27,500 nucleotides of DNA from Mesostigma viride. Taxonomy: Eukaryota > Streptophyta > Mesostigmatophyceae > Mesostigmatales > Mesostigmataceae. The notes beneath the pieces were generated by a model that was given only the letters and a program-made list of their open reading frames with translations, did not search any database and was not told the DNA's origin. This document shows, piece by piece, positions 16,622 to 24,604 of this stretch. The stretch is from NCBI GenBank assembly GCA_009746045.1, contig RPFO01000579.1:626160-653659 (forward strand), in the 5' to 3' direction. Each line of letters begins with the position of its first letter. The first letter of the stretch is position 1. Both the position numbers and the translations under genes were made by a program.

Positions 16622-19186
16622 TCAACTTCTGCTACCGGCAGCCTTCCTCCGCCGACCCTCCATCTCCCGCCGCAAATACTCGGCATTCACATGGAACCCA
16701 TTCCCAATCACCATCTCCAGAAACCGTTGGTTGTGCGGCGCGTAGAACGCCTCCAAGAGCGCCTCTGCCTCTGCAGGCATCGCCCCGGCTGCCTTTCGGT
16801 TTAAATGGAATGCCTTCACGCTCCCCGGCCCACCCGTGCACCCCTCACTGGCGCAGTCGTCCCCTCTTGCCCCTGTGCCCACAACTCCACCCGATTTCCC
16901 ACCAGCACCAACGCTCACATTCCCGCCCATATGCATGCCGGCAGTCGCAACCCCCCCCGCATCTGCTCCCTCTGCTGCACCCCTGCTATCATTCGCGCCC
17001 ACCCCGGCCCCAGGGTCCCATGGGCGTCCCACAAACGCCGCCACCCGCCGTAACACCCCCACGGGGTCCTCCGACAACTCCCCCGTCGACAGAATCAGGA
17101 ACTGGTCCGGCCGGAAACCCGCACACAGATAGTTTGCGAGCGACTCGGCGTAAAGGCCATCGATCACGACGCCGCAGTGGCGGAAGAGGTCGACCTGCGT
17201 CGCGTTGGCGCGGTCGGGGGGGTATGCCTGGTGGGTCTGGCGCCACTCGAGGAAAGGGCGGCGCTGTCGCATGGCGGCGCCCTCGAGCTTGCGTCGGCCC
17301 TCGGCTGGGCCGACTTGACCCTCGAGCTTGTGCTGGCCCTCATGGGCGCGTTGGCCCTTCTCTGGGCTGGCTCGGGCCTCCTCGGGGTCACCTTGGCCCT
17401 CCTGGCCAGGTTGTCCATGTTTTCCTCTCTCGCTATCCAGCAGCGCATGCCTCGAGCCACGCGAAGAGCACTCTACGGCTTCTTTGCAAGGCAACCCCAT
17501 TGACTCATGTAAAGGCCCGTCACCGTGTTGAGTGGGTTGCCTGCCGTTGTCAGCGGGCGGCCCCTCACTCTCAGCCCCCCACCCACGCGCCACGGTGTCA
17601 AGGGCACGCCGAACGTTGAGGTCCCTGGCGCACATGGCCAGGGCGTCCGAGCGCCTCGCAGCATTGATTCTGGCGCAAGCGGCGGGGGATGGCAGCCGCC
17701 CCTTGGCTGGTGCCTTCTTGTGTGCTTCCGACTCCTCTCCCGCCCCCCCATCACCCGCCAAGGTCTCCGCCCCATTTGTGTCCGATTTCAGATTCCCACC
17801 AACTTTTGTGTAAGAAACCACTTTGTCGGATGCCAGTACGCCTTCTGTCCAGGTGTCGTCCGACAGAATCGCGTGCGGGAAGAAGCACTCCTCCAACACC
17901 TCGACCTCCCTCGTGACGTACTCCAGAAACCCGGCCGGGTCCGCGTTCCAGTGCTGGAAGTAGGACGAGTAGGCGCGCGAGACGGGGTCGCGCACGAGAA
18001 GCAGGAACTTGAGGGAGGTGAACGCGTGCGGCAGCAGCTGGCGCATCGCCCAGGGGGAGTCGGGCCGGTGGAAGTAGCCGGGGGACTTCTCGAACGCAAT
18101 CACGTCGGGCGGCACGTGCGTGAGCGGGGGCATGCTGGGGGGATTATCATGGGTATTGCTGCTGCTGCTGCTGCTGCTGCTGGTGGTGGTGGTAGTGGTG
18201 GTGGCGGTGGTGGTGGTGGTGGTGGTGGCGGCAGCGGTAATTCTGGCATCCGGACCTCCATTGCTGCTGGCATGCAAAAGTTCGCTACTGGCGTCCTTGA
18301 TTTCACTGCCACTGGCGTCCGCGCGCTTGCTGCCGATACCATCTCGACTTTCACGGTTGCCACTGGCATCCGCACGACTGTCACCACGGGCAACCACCGC
18401 TTGTCTGCCGCTGGCAGCTTCCCCATGGAAGTGCTGGCTGCCATCCGCCCTAATGGGTATGCTGGCCTCTCCCCTGAATTGCCTGCTGGCCTCCCACGCG
18501 CGCATGCACGCCTGCCCACACGTGAAATCCTGCGCGTCAGAATAGGTGAGAGGGCCGCAGCCGTCGTCATCATCCTCTCCACCCTTTCCCTGTGAGGAGC
18601 CATCATCGTTGCCACCGCTGAGGCCCTCACCCCCCTGGGGCTTCCCTGGCCCGCGTGACGACCCCACCCCACCCCCGGCGGTGGGGGGGGGGGGCACGTC
18701 CAGCAGGAACACGTACAACTTGTACAGGTGTGAACGCCATTCGGGGGTGAGTGCCCCCCCGCCCCCCAAGAGGTGACGGTAGATAGGAGCGGGGATCCAC
18801 CAGGGTACGTCAAAAAAGTGGATCTCCTCGCGAGGTGCGAAGTGGATCCAGGGCAAGTTGGCTGCTAGCAGCTCGGCTAGGCTGGTCGAGCCCCCCTTGC
18901 CGACGCCCAGGCCGATGAGGCCTGGCTGGAGCTGGACGGTCTCGCCCGACACGCAGTACGGACGGTTGGTGGCGTGCCCCGACGCGCCCGAGGGCTTACG
19001 AGACGAGGTTGCCTCGGCACAGCCGGCAGCTGTCGGCTCGCCTTGGGGCGCAGGGCAGAGTTGCTGTTGGCGCGCCTCAGGCTCGGGATGGCATTTCCCG
19101 TACGTGGCAATGCCGGTGAGGTAGAGGAGATACGCAGTGATGGCTACCCATTTCCACGCGATTCTATTACAGGCTGGGGTATCCAT
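16622..19186 (-). CDS. Type II membrane PAPS-dependent sulfotransferase (heparan-sulfotransferase-like fold)
   Basis: This intact 854-codon frame has its ATG at 19184-19186 (G at +4) and its TGA at 16622-16624. The frame stays open upstream to an in-frame TAA near 19279 but has no earlier ATG, so this start is preferred unless another exon exists. A short N-tail and one hydrophobic segment (WVAITAYLLYLTGIATYG, about residues 12-29) predict a Golgi-type type II anchor. Sulfotransferase motifs appear in order: LGVGKGGSTSL (5'-phosphosulfate loop, about 92-103), EEIHFFD (about 120-126), FEKSPGYF (about 364), LLLVRDPVSRAYSSYFQHW (3'-phosphate site, about 394-412) and GLYAESL...LILSTGELSEDP (about 676-707). 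These match the heparan-type Sulfotransfer_1 family, which moves sulfate from PAPS to a glycan. Two long low-complexity insertions, about 166-358 and 463-643, make it roughly twice the size of the catalytic core. The acceptor is unknown. Confidence 0.85.
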   Translation of the reverse strand: MDTPACNRIAWKWVAITAYLLYLTGIATYGKCHPEPEARQQQLCPAPQGEPTAAGCAEATSSRKPSGASGHATNRPYCVSGETVQLQPGLIGLGVGKGGSTSLAELLAANLPWIHFAPREEIHFFDVPWWIPAPIYRHLLGGGGALTPEWRSHLYKLYVFLLDVPPPPTAGGGVGSSRGPGKPQGGEGLSGGNDDGSSQGKGGEDDDDGCGPLTYSDAQDFTCGQACMRAWEASRQFRGEASIPIRADGSQHFHGEAASGRQAVVARGDSRADASGNRESRDGIGSKRADASGSEIKDASSELLHASSNGGPDARITAAATTTTTTTATTTTTTTSSSSSSSSNTHDNPPSMPPLTHVPPDVIAFEKSPGYFHRPDSPWAMRQLLPHAFTSLKFLLLVRDPVSRAYSSYFQHWNADPAGFLEYVTREVEVLEECFFPHAILSDDTWTEGVLASDKVVSYTKVGGNLKSDTNGAETLAGDGGAGEESEAHKKAPAKGRLPSPAACARINAARRSDALAMCARDLNVRRALDTVARGWGAESEGPPADNGRQPTQHGDGPLHESMGLPCKEAVECSSRGSRHALLDSERGKHGQPGQEGQGDPEEARASPEKGQRAHEGQHKLEGQVGPAEGRRKLEGAAMRQRRPFLEWRQTHQAYPPDRANATQVDLFRHCGVVIDGLYAESLANYLCAGFRPDQFLILSTGELSEDPVGVLRRVAAFVGRPWDPGAGVGANDSRGAAEGADAGGVATAGMHMGGNVSVGAGGKSGGVVGTGARGDDCASEGCTGGPGSVKAFHLNRKAAGAMPAEAEALLEAFYAPHNQRFLEMVIGNGFHVNAEYLRREMEGRRRKAAGSRS
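18157..18237. repeat. GCT/GGT trinucleotide tract inside the sulfotransferase
   Basis: Repeated GCT then GGT triplets, with a few GTA and GCG interruptions, encode on the minus strand a poly-Thr run followed by a poly-Ser run within the first linker of the sulfotransferase. The triplet period keeps frame, so length changes would be tolerated. Confidence 0.9.
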
Positions 19187-20628
19187 GGGCCCTTTCGATG
19201 TGGGGACCGTGCATGTGCGCGAGCCCTTCGAAAAGGACCTAGAAGCGATGGAAATCGGCTTGTCCACAAACCGGCGCCACGGTTAGCCTTGCCCGCGTTG
19301 GGCAGCGTCTCCCGTGCCGTCCCACTCAATCAGGGGGGAACTGCCGTGGACTCGGACCATGGAGGCACGAGAGTCGAGGACGAAAAATACAACGGCCATG
19401 GCTCCGGGAAACGAGAACCAGGTTCAGATACCTCGATCGTGTGAACCTCCGCCGTGAAATGAACTGAACATACCTGGAGACCAAGTTTGGGGCCATATGC
19501 GTGGCAGCGTTGCTAAAACAATATGTTATTGTTTGTAGTTAGTGTGTCTCGGTTGGGGGCTGATGTTCCCATTCTGCCCAGTGCGCACTGTTACCGTGCC
19601 GGGTACTTCAATTGAGTGATGCGGGCACTTGGCTACTGTAGTAGTCACCGGAGCCGCGAGCTGCTGCGTGCTTTGCACCTAATTGGTTAATTAGCGGCAG
19701 CAAAACTTGCTTTTCGTGGAAACGCCCTTGCAAGTTGCATGGGGATTCTGGCTGGCTGGTGGGGGCTCGTAATTTCTTATTTCTTACACGCTACAGTACT
19801 GTGCAAATTACAGTACTGTAATTTTGTCGGAAAATATGGCTGCCAGTCTGCCACAGCTACTTGCAAGCGGCAAGTTGACTAGTTGCGTGAATTTGGTGCA
19901 ACGTTTCGACGTCTATTATTGGCAGTTACGCAAGTGAGCTGACCTTGGACTTGTTGGGGGTTGTACGGCTGACTCATTGCATCAAGCATTCGTCTTGTAA
20001 GGCGGCCCTTGGGCGTTACCCGTTCAATTTTCAACCAATTCCGCGAACCGCCGTGGTCATGTAAATTGGATTGAGTACGGAACGAGGACAGCAATATGAC
20101 AAAGATCACAAAACTAAGGATACTGCAGCTAAGACAGTTTTCCGGCCAAGATCGCCACTTGTCCCAGGTATCCCAGCTTTAACGAGTTTAGGCGTCTTTT
20201 GTAAACACTCACGGCAGGACACTCACGTCTAAACCTTTGCTAAGAGCGAGTCCAAGTGCCGCATGTCATTATTTACTGATTGATATCTGCAACCGCTGTT
20301 CGTTATCCGCGAACGTGGAGGGTGAGGGAGCTGAATTCCGCTCGTGTCCACACTGAGACTCGCTGCCTTCGTGGGGGCATGCATGGAGACAGCAAAACGA
20401 CTGGCGTGACCGCCTAGCCGCTCTTTGCAAGTTCTTCGGCTAACTGCATTTTCTTGCCCAAGCAGCTAGGGGTTCTTGGCTGCTGGTACCACGCTTATCG
20501 CTTTTACACGCACAGAACGTGAACCTATCTCAGGGTATTATTATTAAGGGTAGAGCTTTATCCATTTACAGTCCGGTGTGCGTTGCGTGCGTTGTGAACA
20601 CAACTCTATATCTCAGACTGTCTTTGCC
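19187..20628. promoter_or_regulatory. Shared upstream region of two divergent genes
   Basis: The region lies between the start of the minus-strand sulfotransferase and the start of the plus-strand thiD-like gene, so it should hold both promoters. No canonical TATA box at a decisive distance was found. Two neighbouring palindromes, ACAGTACTGT (19793-19802) and TTACAGTACTGTAA (19808-19821), are candidate protein-binding sites. No gene is evident; the 76-codon frame at 19879-20109 looks like chance. Confidence 0.35.
19793..19821. repeat. Paired ACAGTACTGT palindromes
   Basis: ACAGTACTGT at 19793-19802 is followed six bases later by the perfect 14-base palindrome TTACAGTACTGTAA (19808-19821). 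The dyad symmetry and short spacing would suit a dimeric DNA-binding protein, but no function is shown. Confidence 0.7.
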
Positions 20629-23391
20629 ATGAGTGCGTCGCGTGCCCCCTGCGCGGGCAGCTGTCTGTCACCGCCAATCGCGCACATTGCGGGAAAGCGC
20701 GAGCGAGGCAGGCCCGCGGCTTGTTCGGGGCCATCTCCGCACAGAAGAGCCCCATGGAATGCCTGCTTTTCTCGTGGTACCAGGCCAGTTGGGTGGCTTC
20801 ATGCGTCGAAACCGCTGGGTTTAAATTCCTTCCAGCAGCATGGCCGTCTCCAATGTTTCCCGCAACGCCGTCTAACGGTCAGAGCCAACGTGGCCGCCAT
20901 TCCTGCGGACCAGGGTCCGTGGCCAGTAGTGTGGACCATCGCGGGGTCGGACTCTGGCGGCGGCGCCGGTATCCAGGCGGACCTGCACACGTGTAGAAGT
21001 TTCGGCACGCACGCGTGCACCGCCGTAACGGCCATCACGTCCCAGAGTACCACGGGGGTCACCCACGTGCAGTACGCCACCGCCGACAGCCTTCGCACGA
21101 CCATCCAGGTAATGTCACTTTTTTGTCTGGTTGATGGCGCCAGCATGTGTTATTATGTGACCCTTGCCTCGTCCTCTCGTGTTTGATACCATCACCGTGC
21201 CCGCTGTTGTGCCGCCCCTCACCTCTTCCTCTGGTGTTTGATCGAATCTTCGTCTCGCTTGTCATGGGACCATCCCTCCCTTGTCGGTGCGATAGCAGTA
21301 AGCACCACGACTCACCGTGACGGGTAGCCATGGTGGACTTAACAGTCGACTGCGGTGAATCTGCTGCACGACACCCTGGTGGCCACCTGGTAAAAGTGAG
21401 CCTGGCTCCAGCCCCGCACCGCACAACCCACTTGTACTCCGCAAAGTGCATGTGCTCCTGACTTGGACTCCCCGGCGGCAATATACGGCTTCGCAAGGCA
21501 GCTCTGTTGTCGGACACGATGTCTAAATTTAGGCTCGCGAGAGCCATCGCATCCAATGAGTTTTTATGCCAAGACGTGGGCAGTATTGCTTCGCCTTAAA
21601 ATCCCCATCAGAAGCACCCATCACACGCTTCTCACGCTTATCAGGCAAAGTCCCTATCGGAAGCTAATCCTTGTGCCGCCACCCACCCCCTCCCTGGTTA
21701 TAGTATGCAAGCTGGTACTGTGGTTGGGCATGCCCCATCTCACAGCACCTCACCATCCTTGTGCTCTCTGCTAGTGCCCCGTATTCCTTTCTTCCAGCAG
21801 GTTATGTGGGTGGACATTCCATTCCCCCTGACTCGTAGCACTAGATGTGGCTCGTGGTGTGGCTCGAGGTGTGGCACTTGGTACGTGGTGGGCCCCTGTG
21901 CTCCGCGCACCTTTCAGATGGACATGGCACCTCCACAGCCTTTCCTGTTCTGCAAACCGGTGTGTGTGTGTGGGGGGGGGGGGGATTTACCGTCCTCGGA
22001 CGTAAACTTTCAGTTCCCTCCCCCCCCCCCCCACCGACCGGGGGACCAACCCCAGACCCACAACACAGGCCAAACGAACGGTCCAGGTTGAGTTGAGTTG
22101 AGTTGAGTTGAGTTTATTCCCGCGCCGGTTGTCCGACAGGGTTGTTCATAGTAGAGCCACAGACTGGTCCTGCCACAGACTGGTCCTGACCGGTCTAGGT
22201 TAGGCCTTTAGGTGCGAGGGGGCTGTCGTCCCATTCCGTACACGCTCTGGTGGGATGGATTAAATTATGTAGGGGGGAGGGGGTACTGTCTTGCTCCGTG
22301 AGCGAAATCCGCGATAAATTATTTGAACAATATGAAACAATTGCGGATCATTGCCTGCCTAGCTTCAATGCTTAAGGCATGGCCCGCCGACACACAAGCT
22401 GACATCATCCTAAATGAATTAACACCGGCATGCGTCACACACCGGCCTGAACAGTGCTGAAAACGCCACTACAAACATCGTGGCCACGCACCCCCAGGCT
22501 AGTGCGTTAACCGTACAGGTAGTTGTACAAGGTTCCCAAGACTGACAAACATAAAACGCGCCCATCGACCCCTTGGGCCGGTCCGAATCCACTTTACAAT
22601 AATTAATCACGATCGACTCACTAAATAACCCAAATCAGCCAAAGATTCGGTAAGCAACCAGCCGACCCTACAGGTCCCCACCTAACCTCAGCTGGTGCAA
22701 CCAAACACGAATCTTTGCAAGTGAAGTCGTATAAAACCTACAACTAATTTTCTCGGACCGCTAATTAATAACCACCGACCCTTATAAACAACCGGGTCAT
22801 CCAAGGAAAATTCGGGCGAGCAGGAAACCCTTTGTACAAATCGAATTAGTCAGCCCATGTCGCAGACAGCCTTCCACATCCAGGCCAAGGCATGGCGGCC
22901 TTATCTTTCCCGCATGCGTTAATTAAACTATATTCAGAGAAAACCGATACCTTGTGGGGATCCCCCTCCGACCTGCAGGACGGGCCTGCTTGTTTGGCTC
23001 TCCCCACCTTGCTGCAACCAGGCAGAAATACACACCGGACTGTCCGGAAGCTAATCCTTGGGCTACCAATCACCCTCTCTTTGATGCTATCAATCACCCT
23101 CTCTTTGATGCTATCATCACCCTCGCTTTGATGCTATCAATCACCCTCTCTTTCATGCTATCAATCACCCTCTCTTTCATGCTGCAACCAGGCGTGGTGG
23201 GAGGACATGCCGCCTGTGTGACCCTCACTGAGCTGAACGCTGGGTCGAATCGTTCTTTCCTCGACCCTCCTTGTTGCCAGCAGGCGCTGTGGGAGGACAT
23301 GCCACCTGCTGCGGTCAAGACGGGGATGATCGGTTCGCTGGAAACGCTGGACGTGGCGGCCGACTTCTTGCGCACATACGAGGGGCCCGTG
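20629..23391 (+). CDS. thiD: ThiD-type HMP/HMP-P kinase, first two exons (partial), plastid-targeted
   Basis: Exon 1 is 20629-21108: ATG in GCCATGA context, 160 codons, then GTAATG donor at 21109. Exon 2 is 23284-23391: 36 codons after a CAG acceptor, then GTGGGT donor. Both junctions are phase 0. The first ~90 residues are Arg/Ser/Ala-rich with few acidic residues and end near [10 protein letters not shown], as in a chloroplast transit peptide. The mature part starts [20 protein letters not shown], the family's N-terminal substrate/nucleotide-binding block, followed by [20 protein letters not shown]. Exon 2 continues [20 protein letters not shown] and FLRTYEGPV. ThiD phosphorylates hydroxymethylpyrimidine twice in thiamin synthesis; in plants it is often fused to ThiE. 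The exons for the rest, including the expected VDPVM block, are not in the window. A GTG at 20578 opens the frame earlier but is not a plausible eukaryotic start. Confidence 0.85.
21658..21673 (+). repeat. CGGAAGCTAATCCTTG, copy A
   Basis: This 16-mer is identical to 23045-23060. Copy A lies 127 bases before the copy A acceptor and copy B 131 bases before the copy B acceptor, so both are parts of one duplicated intron segment. Confidence 0.75.
21801..21830 (+). pseudogene. Decayed copy of the thiD exon 2 start (copy A)
   Basis: After TTCCAGCAG the frame reads VMWVDIPFP, aligning with ALWEDMPPA at the true exon 2 start (23284). The preceding TTCTTCCAGCAG resembles TTGTTGCCAGCAG at the true acceptor. 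It is weak alone but supported by copy B and by the shared upstream 16-mer. Confidence 0.45.
22088..22290 (-). mobile_element. 3' end of a minus-strand retroposon with (CTCAA)6 tail
   Basis: Six TTGAG units at 22088-22117 are followed by TTTATT (22118-22123). On the minus strand this reads ...GCGGGAATAAA then (CTCAA)6, a poly(A)-signal-like hexamer with a simple pentamer tail, as in many LINE and SINE 3' ends. Upstream on the minus strand a short frame ends [11 protein letters not shown] before a stop. ACAGACTGGTCCTG is tandemly repeated twice (about 22160-22190). The 5' end is not defined and no target-site duplication was found. Confidence 0.5.
23045..23060 (+). repeat. CGGAAGCTAATCCTTG, copy B
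   Basis: Second copy of the 16-mer at 21658-21673, followed directly by the 24 bp minisatellite. Confidence 0.75.
23065..23183 (+). repeat. 24 bp minisatellite, five copies
   Basis: Five head-to-tail copies of ATCAATCACCCTCTCTTTGA/CATGCT; the third lacks one base. The array ends directly before decayed exon copy B (23192), inside intron 1 of the thiD-like gene. Confidence 0.9.
23192..23221 (+). pseudogene. Decayed copy of the thiD exon 2 start (copy B)
   Basis: After CAACCAG the exon frame reads AWWEDMPPV and then stops (TGA 23219-23221). It matches ALWEDMPPA of the true exon only 92 bases downstream. GGGAGGACATGCC is identical in both. The in-frame stop means use of this acceptor would truncate the protein. 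Confidence 0.7.
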
Positions 23392-23421
23392 GTGGGTGTG
23401 GTGATGGGATGATAAGCGCTA

Positions 23422-23778
23422 GATAAGTATACTATATGCTATGATAAGTGTACTATATGCTATGATAAGTATACTATATGCTATGATAAGTGTACTATAT
23501 GCTATGATAAGTGTACTATATGCTATGATAAGTGTACTATATGCTATGATAGGTGTACTATATGTCATGATAAGTGTTCTATATGCTATGATAAGTATAC
23601 TATATGCTATGATAAGTGTACTATATGCTATGATAAGTTTACTATATGCTATGATAGGTGTACTATATGTCATGATAAGTGTACTATATGCTATGATAAG
23701 TGTACTATATGTTATGATAAGTGTACTATATGCTATGATAAGTATACTATATGCTATGATAAGTGTACTATATGCTAT
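23422..23778. repeat. 21 bp minisatellite, exactly 17 copies
   Basis: Unit GATAAGTGTACTATATGCTAT, 17 x 21 = 357 bases, with point variants (GTATAC, GTTTAC, GGTGTAC, GTCAT). The array is bounded on both sides by GATAAGCGCT (23411-23420 and 23779-23788). Because 21 is a multiple of three and no stop arises, both strands stay open, giving artefactual 150-codon frames. Confidence 0.97.
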
Positions 23779-23842
23779 GATAAGCGCTGTGCATGGTGTA
23801 TTGTTGCGTGCTATGCGTGCGCGCTCTGCTGCCCACCCAACA

Positions 23843-23881
23843 CTGGACGTGGTGGCCAGCTTGTTGCGCACATGTGAGGGA
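23843..23881 (+). pseudogene. Decayed copy of the thiD exon 2 end (first)
   Basis: It reads LDVVASLLRTCEG, aligning with [13 protein letters not shown] of true exon 2 (23348-23386). By eye 31 of 39 bases match. The middle of the exon is missing, and the 21 bp array sits between the true exon and this copy. Confidence 0.7.
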
Positions 23882-24050
23882 CCGACGGCAGGTTTCCCTC
23901 ATGTATGAGTTGCCTTGCAAAGCTGTAGCGTGATGTACTAGACCCATCGGTCACTGTACTGGTCACTACAACGCTTGGGCAGTTGCCTTGCGAAGCCGTA
24001 GCCTGCGCGTGCGTGTATGGCGGACCCCTCTGAGGGATAGGAACCCGCTG

Positions 24051-24080
24051 TGGCATGTGGCGGCCCACTTGTTGCGCACG
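24051..24080 (+). pseudogene. Decayed copy of the thiD exon 2 end (second)
   Basis: TGGCATGTGGCGGCCCACTT GTTGCGCAC reads HVAAHLLR, aligning with DVAADFLR of exon 2. It is more diverged than the copy at 23843; the shared CTTGTTGCGCAC links these two copies to each other. Confidence 0.55.
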
Positions 24081-24540
24081 AGGGACTCGGGTATAGAGCC
24101 CAGCAGTATCCCATGTGCCTCTTCAGCGTTCATCATTTCTTCGACCACACTTTTGTTTGTTATATCTGTTTTACAGCTTACTTCATGTTTCTCTTGGCGG
24201 GAAGGAAGTCCAATGGACCAAAAACAAGAAATGTATTCATTAATTAAACTAGTGCGCCCGTTTGGGAGTCACGGGGCATGAACCCTCACCTCTTTACGCG
24301 TATCCTTCATATGGGCGATGCGTAACTGTAAGTGCTGCCGTGTCTTTTACGATTAACTGCTGCCACGTGTTTCATACCCAACTGCTGCCAAGTGCTTTGT
24401 AATTTAACTTGCTATCAAGCATATTCAGGGGACAAGTGGGGGTGTGACAATAGGCTGGTTAAGGGTGCCAGCGTATGAGATCGTGCTGCACGTATAAGAC
24501 TTGTCGTGCGCGTACGGGGGACCTGTGGTAAGTGCTTTAC

Positions 24541-24604
24541 GGGGGAACGAACTAATAAATAATACTAACTATAATACTAACTATAATACTAAAACTAATA
24601 ATCT
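24541..24604. repeat. Degenerate leader of the 38 bp array
   Basis: Begins GGGGGAACGAACTAATAAAT, a mutated unit, and continues with three ACTATAATACTA-type repeats before the first regular unit. Confidence 0.75.

Larger units (their letters stand above)
21109..23283. other. Large intron 1 of the thiD-like gene
   Basis: The 2.2 kb between exons 1 and 2 is non-coding with GT and AG ends. It contains runs of about 12 G (21971-21982) and 13 C (around 22018-22031), a minus-strand retroposon end (22088-22290), a duplicated segment (see 21658 and 23045) and a 24 bp minisatellite. Two decayed copies of the exon 2 start, each with its own CAG, lie at 21801 and 23192. Confidence 0.7.
23392..24540. other. 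Start of thiD intron 2 (or end of gene) with decayed exon copies
   Basis: After the GTGGGT donor no continuing thiD exon is seen. The region contains the 21 bp minisatellite (23422-23778), two decayed copies of the exon 2 end (23843 and 24051) and a roughly 71 bp imperfect tandem duplication marked by GTTGCCTTGC(A/G)AAGC at about 23909 and 23980. Its last 240 bases carry a repeated AACTGCTGCCA(A/C)GTG motif around 24355-24395. Confidence 0.5.

Noticed and set aside
16618-18595. Plus-strand frames of 333 and 356 codons antisense to the sulfotransferase
   Set aside because: GC-rich antisense shadows with proline/arginine or low-complexity composition; the minus strand carries all recognisable motifs.
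19187-19267. Sulfotransferase start 27 codons earlier at GTG (19267)
   Set aside because: GTG is not a likely start in a eukaryotic nucleus; the first in-frame ATG is at 19186 and still keeps the membrane segment.
20578-20628. ThiD start at GTG 20578
   Set aside because: Same reason; ATG at 20629 has good context and leaves a complete transit peptide.
23419-23908. 150-codon frames on both strands across the 21 bp array
   Set aside because: Artefact of a stop-free 21-base period; the only real protein signal is the decayed exon copy at the right edge.
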